Part shown: positions 1-8,654 of the stretch, in pieces
How positions within the stretch are numbered: the stretch's first letter is position 1
Layout of the letters: each line of letters begins with the position of its first letter
From: Nosocomiicoccus massiliensis
Lineage (GTDB): Bacteria; Bacillota; Bacilli; Staphylococcales; Salinicoccaceae
Direction of reading: 5' to 3'
Length of the DNA: 64,000 nucleotides
Assembly: GCF_002871345.2 (NCBI RefSeq)
Contig: NZ_CP136964.1
Span: 372,001 to 436,000, forward strand
The notes under the pieces: model-generated
Seen by the model: the letters and a program-made list of their open reading frames with translations, nothing else
Database searches by the model: none
Told to the model about the DNA's origin: nothing
Made by a program: the position numbers and the translations under genes

Positions 1-1
1 A

Positions 2-310
2 ATGGACGGTAGAGATATCGGTACTGTTGTAATTCCAGATGCTGAGTTAAAAATTTATTTAACAGCGAGTCCTGAAATTCGTGCAAAACGTCGACTTATT
101 GAAGAAGAAGCTCGTGGAAATAATATTACATTAGATAATTTAATTAAAGAAATCATCGCACGTGATGAAAGTGATATGAACCGCGAACATTCACCTTTAA
201 AAAAAGCAGACAGTGCAATAGAGATTAATACTGATAATATGACGATTGACGAAGTTGCATCGGCAATTTTAAATTATGCACGCGAAAGGATTAACGACAA
301 TGTTTTATAA
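2..310 (+). CDS. cmk: Cytidylate kinase, C-terminal part (5' end outside window)
   Basis: Phosphorylates CMP and dCMP to the diphosphates in pyrimidine nucleotide salvage and supply. About 103 codons are visible. The first residues, MDGRDIGT, are the conserved internal 'DGRDIGT' motif that normally sits near the middle of a roughly 220-residue kinase, so the first methionine is not the true start and the N-terminal P-loop lies upstream of the window. The visible part includes the arginine-rich lid (RAKRR) and the following '[10 protein letters not shown]' segment typical of bacterial CMP kinases. It overlaps the start of plsC by 11 bases, the cmk-plsC-rpsA order seen in other Firmicutes. Confidence 0.95.
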   Translation: MDGRDIGTVVIPDAELKIYLTASPEIRAKRRLIEEEARGNNITLDNLIKEIIARDESDMNREHSPLKKADSAIEINTDNMTIDEVASAILNYARERINDNVL

Positions 311-896
311 AATTATGAAAGTATTTGTGACGTTATATTACCGAGTGCGTCATAAAATCACAGTCATCGGTGAAAACAACATTCCAAAAGAAGGTCCAGT
401 TTTACTCGCTGCAAATCACAAATCATTACACGATCCACCAGCAATTGGTATTTCCGTAAAACGTGAGATGTCATTTTTTGCAAAATCTGAGCTGTTTAAA
501 AATAAATTATTCGGAGCAGCAATCCGTAATTTAAATGCAATACCTGTCAATAGAGGTAAAGGAGATCGTGCGGCATTAAAAACGTCGATTGAGGCATTAA
601 AAGAGGGACGTATGCTTTTAATGTTTCCTGAAGGGACACGTAACAAAGATAAAAAGGATGAGTTAAGACCTCTTCAAGAAGGTGCAAGCTTTATCGCAAT
701 GAGTGCAAAAGCGCCGATTGTGCCAGTTGCTGTACGTGGAAATTATGATGATAAAAATGGCGTAACGATTATATTCGGTCAACCAATATATACAGATGAG
801 TTAAGGAAAGATGGATTAAAGAGAAAAGATATTACGAAAATTTTAGAAAATAATCTAAATAATTTGTTAAATGGACCTTTACACCTTGACAAATAG
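300..896 (+). CDS. plsC: 1-acyl-sn-glycerol-3-phosphate acyltransferase
   Basis: Adds the second acyl chain to lysophosphatidic acid to make phosphatidic acid at the cytoplasmic membrane. The 198-residue product carries the catalytic HX4D motif (NHKSLHD, H40 and D45) and the glycerophosphate-binding FPEGTR motif at 109-114, in the usual order for the PlsC/LPLAT family. I chose the ATG at 300 because GAAAGGA lies 9 bases upstream and the protein then begins MFYKIMKVF, a normal N-terminal membrane-associated segment; an in-frame ATG at 276 has no clear ribosome-binding site. The start overlaps the end of cmk, suggesting translational coupling. Confidence 0.93.
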   Translation: MFYKIMKVFVTLYYRVRHKITVIGENNIPKEGPVLLAANHKSLHDPPAIGISVKREMSFFAKSELFKNKLFGAAIRNLNAIPVNRGKGDRAALKTSIEALKEGRMLLMFPEGTRNKDKKDELRPLQEGASFIAMSAKAPIVPVAVRGNYDDKNGVTIIFGQPIYTDELRKDGLKRKDITKILENNLNNLLNGPLHLDK

Positions 897-951
897 CTAG
901 ATTTATAGGAACTTAATAGTATTAAGCGTTTTAAAATTGGAGGATAACGGT

Positions 952-2133
952 ATGACAAACGAAGAAAAATTTGAAGAAAACTTAGAAGTTGAAAACACAG
1001 AAACTGTTGAGTCTAAATACAACGAAGGCGACGTTGTAACTGGTAAAGTTTCTAAAGTTGAAGAAAAATTTGTAGAAGTTGAACTTGAAGACGGTACGAC
1101 TGGAGTCGTTCCAATTAGTCAATTAACTTCAAAACGAATTGATACAACAGATGAGATTGTAAGTCTTGATGATGAGCTTACAGCTATAGTAATTAAAATC
1201 GAAGATGAGTCAACAGTAGTTGTTTCTGTACGTCAATATGAGACAGAAGAAGCATACAATGACTTAAAATCAAAAAAAGATAACGATGAAACAATTCAAG
1301 CAGAAGTAATTGAGGTTGTTCCTGCTGGATTAGTTGTTGACGTCGGTGCACGTGGTTTCATCCCGGCATCACTTATTTCAACACAATTCGTTGAAGACCT
1401 TACTCAATTTGATGGTCAAACTCTAGACGTTAAAGTTGAAGACGTTGATCCAGAAAATAACCGTATTATTTTAAACAGACGCGTTTTAGAAGAAGCAGCT
1501 GAAAAAGAAGAATTACTTAAAAACTTCGATTCACTTGAAGAAGGTGAGGTCGTTGAAGGTGAAGTTGTTCGTACAACAAACTTCGGTGCTTTCGTTAATG
1601 TTAATGGGGTAGATGGTCTCGTACACATCTCAGAAATTGACTACAACAGAGTAGATAGCGTTGATGATGCTGTTTCAATCGGTGACACGGTCAACGTTAA
1701 AATTCTTTCAGTAGACAAAGATAACGAAAGAGTATCACTTTCAATTAAACAAGCTGGAGACAGTCCGTTCGATAAATTCTTCAACGAGCATAAAGTCGGT
1801 GACGTCGTAAAAGGAACTGTTAAACGCCTAGTAGACTTCGGTGCTTTCGTAGAAGTGGCTGAAGGTGTAGAGGGGCTTGTACACGTATCAGAAATTTCAT
1901 ATGATCATGTTGAACACCCACAAGACGTATTAAAAGCAGAAGAAGAAGTCGATGTTAAAATTATCGGATTCAACGAAGAAGACGAAAAAACATCACTTTC
2001 AATTAAAGCAACAAAAGAAAAACCACAACGTTCAGTTCAACAAAAAGATAAAACAGTTTATAAAGACGAAGAAGACGATGCACCTACATTAAGAGATATT
2101 TTAGGTGATAAACTTAAAGATTTAGGTCTTTAA
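952..2133 (+). CDS. rpsA: 30S ribosomal protein S1 homologue (four S1 domains)
   Basis: The 393-residue protein has four S1 RNA-binding repeats: a first at about residues 24-90, a second around 105-172, and two close copies (about 190-258 and 275-345) sharing 'NFGAFV..VDGLVHISEI' and 'DFGAFVEVAEGVEGLVHVSEI' type cores. This is the short Gram-positive form (YpfD type), shorter than the six-domain E. coli S1, and its role in translation initiation is less certain in this group. The start at 952 has GGAGG 8 bases upstream; a TTG at 937 would overlap that site. Acidic N- and C-terminal tails flank the repeats. It ends with a strong terminator. Confidence 0.95.
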   Translation: MTNEEKFEENLEVENTETVESKYNEGDVVTGKVSKVEEKFVEVELEDGTTGVVPISQLTSKRIDTTDEIVSLDDELTAIVIKIEDESTVVVSVRQYETEEAYNDLKSKKDNDETIQAEVIEVVPAGLVVDVGARGFIPASLISTQFVEDLTQFDGQTLDVKVEDVDPENNRIILNRRVLEEAAEKEELLKNFDSLEEGEVVEGEVVRTTNFGAFVNVNGVDGLVHISEIDYNRVDSVDDAVSIGDTVNVKILSVDKDNERVSLSIKQAGDSPFDKFFNEHKVGDVVKGTVKRLVDFGAFVEVAEGVEGLVHVSEISYDHVEHPQDVLKAEEEVDVKIIGFNEEDEKTSLSIKATKEKPQRSVQQKDKTVYKDEEDDAPTLRDILGDKLKDLGL

Positions 2134-2142
2134 TCTTACGTA

Positions 2143-2175
2143 AAAGAGCGAGGGAACTCGCTCTTTATTTTTTTA
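2143..2175 (+). terminator. Rho-independent terminator after rpsA
   Basis: A perfect 10-bp stem (AAAGAGCGAG / CTCGCTCTTT) with a GGAA loop is followed by a long T-rich tract. It separates rpsA from der. Confidence 0.93.
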
Positions 2176-2226
2176 TAGAATAAAATTAGAGTTATGATAA
2201 AATATAAGAGAAATGAGGGAAGTTGA

Positions 2227-3537
2227 ATGATACCTACAGTAGCAGTCGTGGGACGACCGAACGTTGGAAAATCCACGTTATTTAACAGAATTATTGGAGA
2301 AAGAAAATCAATTGTAGAAGATACTCCAGGCGTTACAAGAGACCGAATATACGCTACAGGAGATTGGCTCGGTCATGAATTTAATATCATAGATACTGGT
2401 GGAATTGAACTCGATGACAACTTATTCCAAAATGAAATTTCAGTACAAGCAGAAATTGCAATTAATGAAGCTGATGTAATAGTAATGGTAGTAAATGGAC
2501 GTGAAGGTGTTACAAATGATGATGTTCACGTTGCAAATATTTTACATCGTTCAAAAAAACCTGTCGTATTAATGGTCAATAAAATCGATTCTTACGAAAT
2601 GCGTTCAGAAATATATCAGTTTTATGAATTAGGTCTAGGCGACCCTTATCCAGTATCTGGTTCTCATGGTTTAGGATTAGGTGATGTTCTAGATAAAGTC
2701 ATTGAAAACTTTAGTACATTAAACTATGAAGTGGATGAAGATGACTCAATTAAAGTTTCTTTAATTGGACGACCGAACGTTGGTAAATCTAGTTTAGTCA
2801 ACGCAATACTCGGTGAAGATCGTGTCATTGTTTCGAATATTGCTGGGACGACTCGAGATGCTATCGATACAAAACTTGAAAAAGACGGGTTTAACTATAC
2901 ATTTGTCGATACGGCGGGTATTCGTAAACGAGGAAAAGTGTACGAAAACACAGAAAAATATTCGGTATTACGAGCTAACGTTGCGATTGAACGAAGCGAC
3001 GTAGTTTTACTCGTTTTAAACGGCGAAGAAGGTATTCGAGAACAAGATAAACGCATTGCAGGAATTGCACATGAAGCAGGAAGAGCAATTGTTATTGTCG
3101 TTAACAAATGGGACGCCGTTGAAAAAGATACACAAACGATGCGTAAATTCGAACTAAAGATTAGAGATCAATTTAGATTTTTAGATTATGCACCAATTGC
3201 ATTCGTTTCAGCGAAAACTAAAAGTCGTGTGCATACGTTATTCCCACTTATTCATACAGTCGATAATGCACATAAGCAACGCGTTCAATCGAGTGCGTTA
3301 AACGAAGTGCTAGTAGATAGTGTTGCAATGAATCCTACACCGACAGATAAGACAGGAAAACGATTAAATATTTTCTACGGGACTCAAGTCAGCGTCGCAC
3401 CACCGACGTTTGTAGTTTTTGTAAACGATCCAGAGCTCATGCATTTTAGTTATAAGCGATACTTAGAAAATCGTTTAAGAGAAGCTTTTGACTTTACAGG
3501 AACACCAATTCATATCATTGCACGTCGTCGAAATTAA
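2227..3537 (+). CDS. der: Ribosome-assembly GTPase Der (EngA)
   Basis: Essential double-GTPase needed for maturation of the 50S subunit. The 436-residue protein has two G domains in tandem, each with an identical GRPNVGKS P-loop (residues 9-16 and 181-188), a DTPG/DTAG switch II, and NKID and NKWD base-recognition motifs, followed by a KH-like C-terminal domain from about residue 350. Length and architecture match the family exactly. The start ATG is preceded by GAGGG. It sits between rpsA and gpsA, the standard order in Bacillus and Staphylococcus, after the rpsA terminator, so it probably has its own promoter in the AT-rich gap. Confidence 0.97.
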   Translation: MIPTVAVVGRPNVGKSTLFNRIIGERKSIVEDTPGVTRDRIYATGDWLGHEFNIIDTGGIELDDNLFQNEISVQAEIAINEADVIVMVVNGREGVTNDDVHVANILHRSKKPVVLMVNKIDSYEMRSEIYQFYELGLGDPYPVSGSHGLGLGDVLDKVIENFSTLNYEVDEDDSIKVSLIGRPNVGKSSLVNAILGEDRVIVSNIAGTTRDAIDTKLEKDGFNYTFVDTAGIRKRGKVYENTEKYSVLRANVAIERSDVVLLVLNGEEGIREQDKRIAGIAHEAGRAIVIVVNKWDAVEKDTQTMRKFELKIRDQFRFLDYAPIAFVSAKTKSRVHTLFPLIHTVDNAHKQRVQSSALNEVLVDSVAMNPTPTDKTGKRLNIFYGTQVSVAPPTFVVFVNDPELMHFSYKRYLENRLREAFDFTGTPIHIIARRRN

Positions 3538-3553
3538 TATAGGAGAGAGTTTT

Positions 3554-4606
3554 ATGAATATAACAATTATAGGGACAGGTAGTTTTGGTACAAGTCTTTC
3601 AATGATACTCGATTCTAACAATCATCATGTACTAATGTACGGCAGAAATAAAAGTACTGTTCAAGAAATCAACAAAGATCATACGAACAAAAACTATTTA
3701 AAAGATATTACGCTAAGTGAGACAATTAAAGCGACAGATGATCTTAAAGATGCTATTAAGCATGGTGATATATTAATACTCGCAGTTCCAGTAAAAGCAG
3801 TCCGAACTGTAAGTAAACAAATTAACGATTATTTAAATGAATTAGATAAACAAGTGTTAATATGTCACGTTGCTAAAGGATTAGAACTAGGTACTCATAA
3901 ACGTGTGTCTGAAATTATCATTGAAGAAATTGACGAAAAAAATTATATAGACGTCGCAATTTTAAGTGGACCATCACACGCAGAGGAAATCGCATTAAAA
4001 CAACCGACAACAGTAAGTACAGCCTCAATAAATAAAACAGGTCAAAAGCAAATTCAAGATGTATTTATAAATAAATACTTTAGAGTGTATGAAAACAATG
4101 ACTTAATTGGCGTGGAAGTAGGCGGTGCGCTTAAAAATATTATCGCCCTTGGAATTGGTATTTTAGATGGTCTAGGATTTGGAGATAATACAAAATCTGC
4201 TGTTATTACGCGAGGTCTTCATGAGATCGCAAGACTCGGTACTAAAATGGGTGCGAATCCTTTAACTTTTATGGGATTAACAGGTGTCGGTGACTTAATT
4301 GTAACAGCGATGAGTGAACATTCTAGAAACTTCAGATGTGGGAAGATGCTCGCTAGTGGACAGTCACTCGACGATATTGTTGAAAATATGGGAATGGTCG
4401 TCGAAGGTGTTAACACGACAAAAGCAGCATACGAGCTTGCAAAAATTCACGACGTCGATATGCCGATTACGAATGTATTGTACGAATATTTATTTGAATC
4501 AATCTCTGAGACAGATGCTTTAATCTCTTTAATGATGAGAGAAAGAAAGTCTGAAACGGAAGGTTTATTAGAAATTATGAGAAATCATTTAGAAGCGGAG
4601 AAATAA
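3554..4606 (+). CDS. gpsA: NAD(P)H-dependent glycerol-3-phosphate dehydrogenase
   Basis: Reduces dihydroxyacetone phosphate to sn-glycerol-3-phosphate, the backbone for phospholipid and teichoic acid synthesis. The 350-residue protein opens with MNITIIGTGSFGT, a Rossmann GxGxxG nucleotide-binding loop at residues 7-12, and has the catalytic lysine in GGALKN (K194) followed by the family segment 'GLGFGDNTKSAVITRG'. I chose the ATG at 3554 because AGGAGAG lies just upstream and the Rossmann strand begins immediately; an in-frame ATG at 3488 lies inside der. It follows der by 16 bases. Confidence 0.96.
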   Translation: MNITIIGTGSFGTSLSMILDSNNHHVLMYGRNKSTVQEINKDHTNKNYLKDITLSETIKATDDLKDAIKHGDILILAVPVKAVRTVSKQINDYLNELDKQVLICHVAKGLELGTHKRVSEIIIEEIDEKNYIDVAILSGPSHAEEIALKQPTTVSTASINKTGQKQIQDVFINKYFRVYENNDLIGVEVGGALKNIIALGIGILDGLGFGDNTKSAVITRGLHEIARLGTKMGANPLTFMGLTGVGDLIVTAMSEHSRNFRCGKMLASGQSLDDIVENMGMVVEGVNTTKAAYELAKIHDVDMPITNVLYEYLFESISETDALISLMMRERKSETEGLLEIMRNHLEAEK

Positions 4607-4607
4607 A

Positions 4608-4814
4608 ATGTTTGATATATCTAGAATGGATTTAATGTGGGTGTCGTTTTATTCGATGGGTGCGATGGCACTTGCGGCACTCTTAATATATATCGCACGT
4701 TATAAAATGCCATATCGTTTCGTAAGTATTATCATGTCAATTATTGCATGGTTACTTCTAATATTTGCATTTATAACAATGATACTCGTATTAGGAGGCA
4801 GTAACCATGCGTAA
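4608..4814 (+). CDS. YphE-like small membrane protein (DUF2768 family)
   Basis: A 68-residue protein with two hydrophobic helices (about residues 10-30 and 38-62) and a short basic segment between them. It starts one base after the gpsA stop. Position directly after gpsA and before a YphF-like lipoprotein matches B. subtilis yphE-yphF, and size and topology fit the DUF2768 family; no function is known for it. The end overlaps the next gene by 8 bases, so the two are almost certainly translated as a pair. Confidence 0.75.
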   Translation: MFDISRMDLMWVSFYSMGAMALAALLIYIARYKMPYRFVSIIMSIIAWLLLIFAFITMILVLGGSNHA

Positions 4815-5547
4815 CGCATTAAAACTATTCGTTTTATTATCAGTTTCACTCTTACTAAGTGCTTGTATGTATCCACAGAGTGAGCGTGATAAAAATGCAC
4901 AGCCAAAAGAATCACAAATTAAAATGGTCGAGAACGCAGTCAAACAATTCCAAGAAGATAACGATGGATTATTACCATTTAAAACAACTGAAAATCATCT
5001 AGAAAATAGAGAGTATTTACAATACCAAGTAGACTTTAACAAATTAGTTCCGGACTATATTAGTGATATTCCACCGACAGCGTTTGAAAATGGTGGACAT
5101 TATCAATATGTCATTATCGATGAAGATACAGATCCTAAAGTTAAAATTGCAGATTTAAGAATTACGAACACAATTCGCTCGTTAACGACTCGCTTAAACA
5201 TACTTAGTGACCATGTTAAATTAGGTGATACGGTCGGTCCGAACGTTTATATGTTAGATTTAGATCATTATCATCTCGATCAAAATCCAACAGTTACGAG
5301 CCCATATACAGGTAATCCATTAAACGTATACTTTAACGGTGGAGAAGAATTTTTAGTTGATTATCGTGAAGATGTGCAACATATCATTGATGACCAAGAA
5401 TTGTCGTTTAAACCTGGCGAAGACGTACGCCACGTTTTATATGAACAAACACCTGTCGTACCGATTTACAGTCCAGAATTAACCGTCGATGAAAACAATA
5501 ATGTTATCTTTATGACGAGCAAAATAAAAAAAGAAGCAAATAAATAA
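4807..5547 (+). CDS. YphF-like lipoprotein
   Basis: A 246-residue exported protein with a lipoprotein signal peptide: a short basic start (MRNALK), a hydrophobic core and the lipobox LSAC with the acylated cysteine at residue 20. The mature part is hydrophilic and has no enzyme motif I recognise. Placement after a DUF2768 gene and before hup matches yphF of Bacillus, whose function is not established. AGGAGG lies 8 bases before the ATG. Likely tethered on the outer face of the membrane and co-transcribed with gpsA and the small membrane protein. Confidence 0.75.
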   Translation: MRNALKLFVLLSVSLLLSACMYPQSERDKNAQPKESQIKMVENAVKQFQEDNDGLLPFKTTENHLENREYLQYQVDFNKLVPDYISDIPPTAFENGGHYQYVIIDEDTDPKVKIADLRITNTIRSLTTRLNILSDHVKLGDTVGPNVYMLDLDHYHLDQNPTVTSPYTGNPLNVYFNGGEEFLVDYREDVQHIIDDQELSFKPGEDVRHVLYEQTPVVPIYSPELTVDENNNVIFMTSKIKKEANK

Positions 5548-5574
5548 TAATATACTAAAGAATGCTGAAATATG

Positions 5575-5603
5575 TTGAAGTGACGGCATTCCTGTGGTAA
5601 AGT
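5575..5603 (+). promoter_or_regulatory. Sigma-A type promoter for hup
   Basis: TTGAAG (5575-5580) and TAAAGT (5598-5603) are separated by 17 bases, and a TG dinucleotide one base before the -10 makes it an extended -10 promoter. It lies about 50 bases upstream of the hup start. Confidence 0.7.
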
Positions 5604-5610
5604 CAAAACA

Positions 5611-5626
5611 TAATGATTAATCATTA
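5611..5626. repeat. Perfect 16-bp palindrome in the hup leader
   Basis: TAATGATTAATCATTA is fully self-complementary and begins about 8 bases after the predicted -10, i.e. at or next to the transcription start of hup. It could be an operator or simply an AT-rich palindrome; no regulator is identifiable from the sequence. Confidence 0.6.
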
Positions 5627-5652
5627 TATAGAATCTAGGAGGTCATTTAATT

Positions 5653-5925
5653 ATGAACAAGACTGATTTAATTAACGCAGTAAGCGACAAAGCTGATCTT
5701 ACTAAAAAAGATGCAGGTGCTGCTGTAGACGCAGTTTTCGAAGCAATCCAAGGATCACTAACTAAAGGTGAAAAAGTTCAATTAATCGGATTCGGTACTT
5801 TCGAAGTACGTGAGCGTGCTGCACGTAAAGGACGTAACCCACAAACTGGTGAAGAAATTGAAATTGCAGCATCTAAAGTACCAGCTTTCAAAGCAGGTAA
5901 AGCTCTAAAAGACGCAGTAAAATAA
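5653..5925 (+). CDS. hup: DNA-binding protein HU
   Basis: Histone-like nucleoid protein that bends DNA as a dimer. The 90-residue sequence is of full family length, with the dimerisation helices at the N-terminus ([11 protein letters not shown]) and the DNA-binding beta arm containing '[22 protein letters not shown]' (residues about 46-67), the HU signature. A strong AGGAGG precedes the ATG. It is a single-gene unit: its own promoter and palindrome lie upstream and a hairpin follows. Codon use is visibly that of a highly expressed gene (few rare codons). Confidence 0.98.
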   Translation: MNKTDLINAVSDKADLTKKDAGAAVDAVFEAIQGSLTKGEKVQLIGFGTFEVRERAARKGRNPQTGEEIEIAASKVPAFKAGKALKDAVK

Positions 5926-5932
5926 GAATTTT

Positions 5933-5960
5933 AATAGACCTAACTGATGTTAGGTCTATT
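5933..5960 (+). terminator. Hairpin after hup (terminator-like)
   Basis: A perfect 12-bp stem (AATAGACCTAAC / GTTAGGTCTATT) with a TGAT loop. The T tract after it is weak (CATTTAT), so it may be a partial terminator letting some transcription reach the menaquinone genes. Confidence 0.7.
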
Positions 5961-5980
5961 CATTTATAAGGGTGATTTTT

Positions 5981-6445
5981 TTGTTGGCGTTAAGTGAAAT
6001 TATGACTTATTTTGATGATGACATTCAAAACAAATATTCAAATTTTGTAAATGAACTAACTGATGATACATATTATTTATTTAAAGATAAAGAAATGATT
6101 GAAGCTGTTATAAAATTTAATATCGCATTACTTCTACTCGATGAAGAGCCTAACAAAGATACAGTCGAAACACATATTTTATACAATGATTTATTAATGA
6201 CAGAGTTTTACAGTGCGATGGCAGATAAAGGTCATTACAAAATACTATCTGATATAGTAGTGCTAACAAAACAATCAATCTCAAAAAAATCAAAATGTTA
6301 TGAAATGAATCAATTATCGTTTAAAAATAAAAAAGAGTTATTGTTTACGCCGATTGATTATTTAATTTCAAATGGATATATCAGTAACACTATAGATAAA
6401 ACGATTGAAGCATTTTTAGATGATGGTGAAAATAATGAAAGATAA
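5981..6445 (+). CDS. hepS: Heptaprenyl diphosphate synthase small component (HepS/component I)
   Basis: Non-catalytic partner of the long-chain prenyl diphosphate synthase that makes the menaquinone side chain. The product is about 154 residues, helical and poorly conserved, as expected of component I, which is short in cocci (about 140-150 residues) compared with 251 in B. subtilis. Identity rests on position: it directly precedes menG and the catalytic subunit. The start is decided by AAGGGTGA (5968-5975): TTG at 5981 (or 5984) is correctly spaced, while the GTG at 5972 lies inside that site. The last 11 bases overlap menG. Confidence 0.75.
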   Translation: MLALSEIMTYFDDDIQNKYSNFVNELTDDTYYLFKDKEMIEAVIKFNIALLLLDEEPNKDTVETHILYNDLLMTEFYSAMADKGHYKILSDIVVLTKQSISKKSKCYEMNQLSFKNKKELLFTPIDYLISNGYISNTIDKTIEAFLDDGENNER

Positions 6446-7142
6446 TAAAATACAAAATATATTTAACACAATTTCAAAAGATTACGACCAAATGAATGAC
6501 ATTATAAGTTTTAAACAACATGATGTATGGCGTAAAAAGACGATGTCTGAAATTTTTCTTCACGATGATGATAATGTATTAGATCTATGTTGTGGAACTG
6601 GTGACTGGACAATTCAACTTGCTGAAAGTAATCCTAATGTAAATGTAATTGGATTAGACTTCAGTGAAAACATGCTAAAAGTTGCAGAGAGTAAAGTGAA
6701 ACATCTTCAAAATGTAGAGTTACTTCAAGGTGATGCAATGGATTTACCGTTTGAAGATAATTCGTTTGATTTGATTACGATTGGTTTTGGTTTAAGAAAT
6801 TTACCAGATTATAAACAAGCGCTTATTGAAGTGGCTAGAGTCCTAAAACCAGGCGGTCATTTCGTTATTCTAGAAACATCTAATCCGAATAACAAAGTCG
6901 TTGCGACATTATTTAACATATATTTCGGTAAAATCATGCCATTATTTGGAAAAATCTTTGCGAAAAGTGGCGAAGAGTACAAATGGCTCTATGAGTCAAC
7001 GAGAGATTTTCTATCAAAAGAAGAGTTAAAAGATTTAATGGATTCAACTGGGTTTACAAATATAAAAATAGTCCCTCATAACATGGGTATGGCTGCAACC
7101 CATTTAGCATATAAACCGATTGATTATGACAAAACCGTTTAA
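6435..7142 (+). CDS. menG: Demethylmenaquinone methyltransferase
   Basis: Methylates demethylmenaquinone using S-adenosylmethionine, the last step of menaquinone synthesis. The 235-residue protein has the SAM-binding motif DLCCGTGDW (residues 50-58), an acidic residue after the second strand (GLDFSENM), the 'GDAMDLPF' motif and the UbiE/MenG family segment 'TIGFGLRNLPDY'. I chose the ATG at 6435 because GGTGA lies 5 bases upstream and the sequence then matches the usual N-terminus (F..IS.DYD.MND..SF..H..WR); an ATG at 6420 lacks this spacing. It is flanked by both subunits of the side-chain synthase. Confidence 0.95.
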   Translation: MKDNKIQNIFNTISKDYDQMNDIISFKQHDVWRKKTMSEIFLHDDDNVLDLCCGTGDWTIQLAESNPNVNVIGLDFSENMLKVAESKVKHLQNVELLQGDAMDLPFEDNSFDLITIGFGLRNLPDYKQALIEVARVLKPGGHFVILETSNPNNKVVATLFNIYFGKIMPLFGKIFAKSGEEYKWLYESTRDFLSKEELKDLMDSTGFTNIKIVPHNMGMAATHLAYKPIDYDKTV

Positions 7143-8082
7143 ATCTTTTATAAAGCCTGATTTAAAGAAAATAGAGGCGTATATTAAAAAGAATCTAGAC
7201 CCAGGAACTTCTATAGTAAACGATGAAAGTTTTAATTTATACGTCACAGGCGGTAAAAAGCTTAGACCATCACTTGCACTTCTCGTTGGTAAATTAGGGG
7301 ACAAAGATAAATATAATGATTTAATTAAAACTGCAGCGAGTTTAGAACTAATTCATATGGCAAGCTTAGTTCATGATGATATTATCGATGACTCAGAGAC
7401 GAGAAGAAAACGTAAGACTACGTTTTATAAACATGGTTACTTTCAAGCAGTTAATACAGGTAACTTTTTAATTTCCAGTGCGATAGAAGCAGTGTCTCAC
7501 ATAGAACATCAAGAGTTTCACGACACATATGCTCTTGCGATGCGTCAAATTGTAGAGGGAGAGCTATTCCAATTCGATACTCAGTTTGACGATATGCAGA
7601 CAATAGATAATTATTTAGATAAAATTTATAAAAAGACAGCGTTACTCATCGTATTAAGTATTAAACTTGGAGCATTTGCTACCAATGTTGATCGAAAAGT
7701 ACTTAAATCTTTGATTGAATACGGATATAACGTTGGAATGAGTTTTCAAATTATAGATGACTATTTAGATTTTACAGCTAGTGAAAAAATCCTTGGTAAA
7801 CCTAAATTTTCAGATTTAAAAAATGGTCATTATACATTACCTGTACTATTACTCAGAAATAAAGATAGCACATTTAGATCAATGTTAAAAAAGTATAGTA
7901 AGCATAGAGCAAACAGTGAAGAATTATCCAAATATATATTAGAATCTAATGCGATTCAAGAGTCAAAAGCAATAAGTAATAAATATTTAGATGACGCATT
8001 ACAAAATGTGACGGATATTGAGTCACCAATTAAAGAATATTTAGTTGAAGTAGTAGAAAAACTGAGAGACAGATTAAATTAA
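7126..8082 (+). CDS. hepT: Heptaprenyl (polyprenyl) diphosphate synthase, catalytic component
   Basis: Elongates farnesyl diphosphate with isopentenyl diphosphate to the C35-type chain of menaquinone. The 318-residue protein has both aspartate-rich motifs that bind the diphosphates through Mg2+: DDIID (84-88) and DDYLD (211-215), plus the substrate motif GGKKLRP near the N-terminus. It overlaps menG by 17 bases; I used the ATG at 7126, though TTG at 7120 cannot be excluded because no separate ribosome-binding site is visible and translation is probably coupled to menG. The exact chain length cannot be read from the sequence. Confidence 0.93.
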   Translation: MTKPFKSFIKPDLKKIEAYIKKNLDPGTSIVNDESFNLYVTGGKKLRPSLALLVGKLGDKDKYNDLIKTAASLELIHMASLVHDDIIDDSETRRKRKTTFYKHGYFQAVNTGNFLISSAIEAVSHIEHQEFHDTYALAMRQIVEGELFQFDTQFDDMQTIDNYLDKIYKKTALLIVLSIKLGAFATNVDRKVLKSLIEYGYNVGMSFQIIDDYLDFTASEKILGKPKFSDLKNGHYTLPVLLLRNKDSTFRSMLKKYSKHRANSEELSKYILESNAIQESKAISNKYLDDALQNVTDIESPIKEYLVEVVEKLRDRLN

Positions 8083-8083
8083 A

Positions 8084-8113
8084 GTGACATTTATTACTCA
8101 TAAATGATATGAT
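8084..8113 (+). promoter_or_regulatory. Predicted promoter for ndk
   Basis: GTGACA (8084-8089) and TATGAT (8108-8113) with an 18-base spacer, about 30 bases before the ndk start codon and immediately after the hepT stop. Confidence 0.6.
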
Positions 8114-8145
8114 ATACAGAGACTAGTTAAAGGAGATTATGTCAA

Positions 8146-8592
8146 ATGGAAAGAACATTTTTAATGATTAAACCAGACGGCGTTCAAAGAAACCTTATTG
8201 GACCAATCGTTGAGCGTTTAGAAAACAAAGGGTTTAAAATTGTAGGTGCAAAATTAATGCAAGTATCAGATGAGCTTGCTAAAACTCACTACGGTGAACA
8301 CAGCGAAAAGCCATTCTTCGGTGAGTTAGTAGACTTCATTACTTCAGGACCAGTATTCGCAATGGTTTTAGAAGGTGAAAACATCATCAGTACTGCTCGC
8401 TTAGTTGTTGGTGCTACAAACCCTCAAGAAGCAGCTCCAGGAACAATCCGCGGAGACTTTGGTTTAACAGTTGGTAAAAATATTATTCACGGTTCAGACT
8501 CACCTGAAAGTGCTGAGCGTGAAATTAATCTTTTCTTTGATGAATCAGAGCTTATCGATTATAGCTTAATCAATAAAGATTGGATCTATTAA
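8146..8592 (+). CDS. ndk: Nucleoside diphosphate kinase
   Basis: Transfers the terminal phosphate from ATP to nucleoside diphosphates through a phosphohistidine. The 148-residue protein contains the active-site signature [12 protein letters not shown] with the catalytic histidine at residue 115 and the N-terminal '[18 protein letters not shown]' segment. Length matches the family. AAGGAG lies upstream of the ATG with a slightly long spacer. It has its own predicted promoter and a strong terminator, so it is likely monocistronic between the menaquinone and shikimate operons. Confidence 0.98.
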   Translation: MERTFLMIKPDGVQRNLIGPIVERLENKGFKIVGAKLMQVSDELAKTHYGEHSEKPFFGELVDFITSGPVFAMVLEGENIISTARLVVGATNPQEAAPGTIRGDFGLTVGKNIIHGSDSPESAEREINLFFDESELIDYSLINKDWIY

Positions 8593-8602
8593 TGATAACA
8601 AG

Positions 8603-8634
8603 GCTGAGTATAACTACTCAGCTTTTTATTTTAT
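8603..8634 (+). terminator. Rho-independent terminator after ndk
   Basis: An 8-bp perfect stem (GCTGAGTA / TACTCAGC) with a TAAC loop followed by TTTTTATTTTAT. Confidence 0.93.
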
Positions 8635-8654
8635 ATAAATAAGAGGTGGATTCA

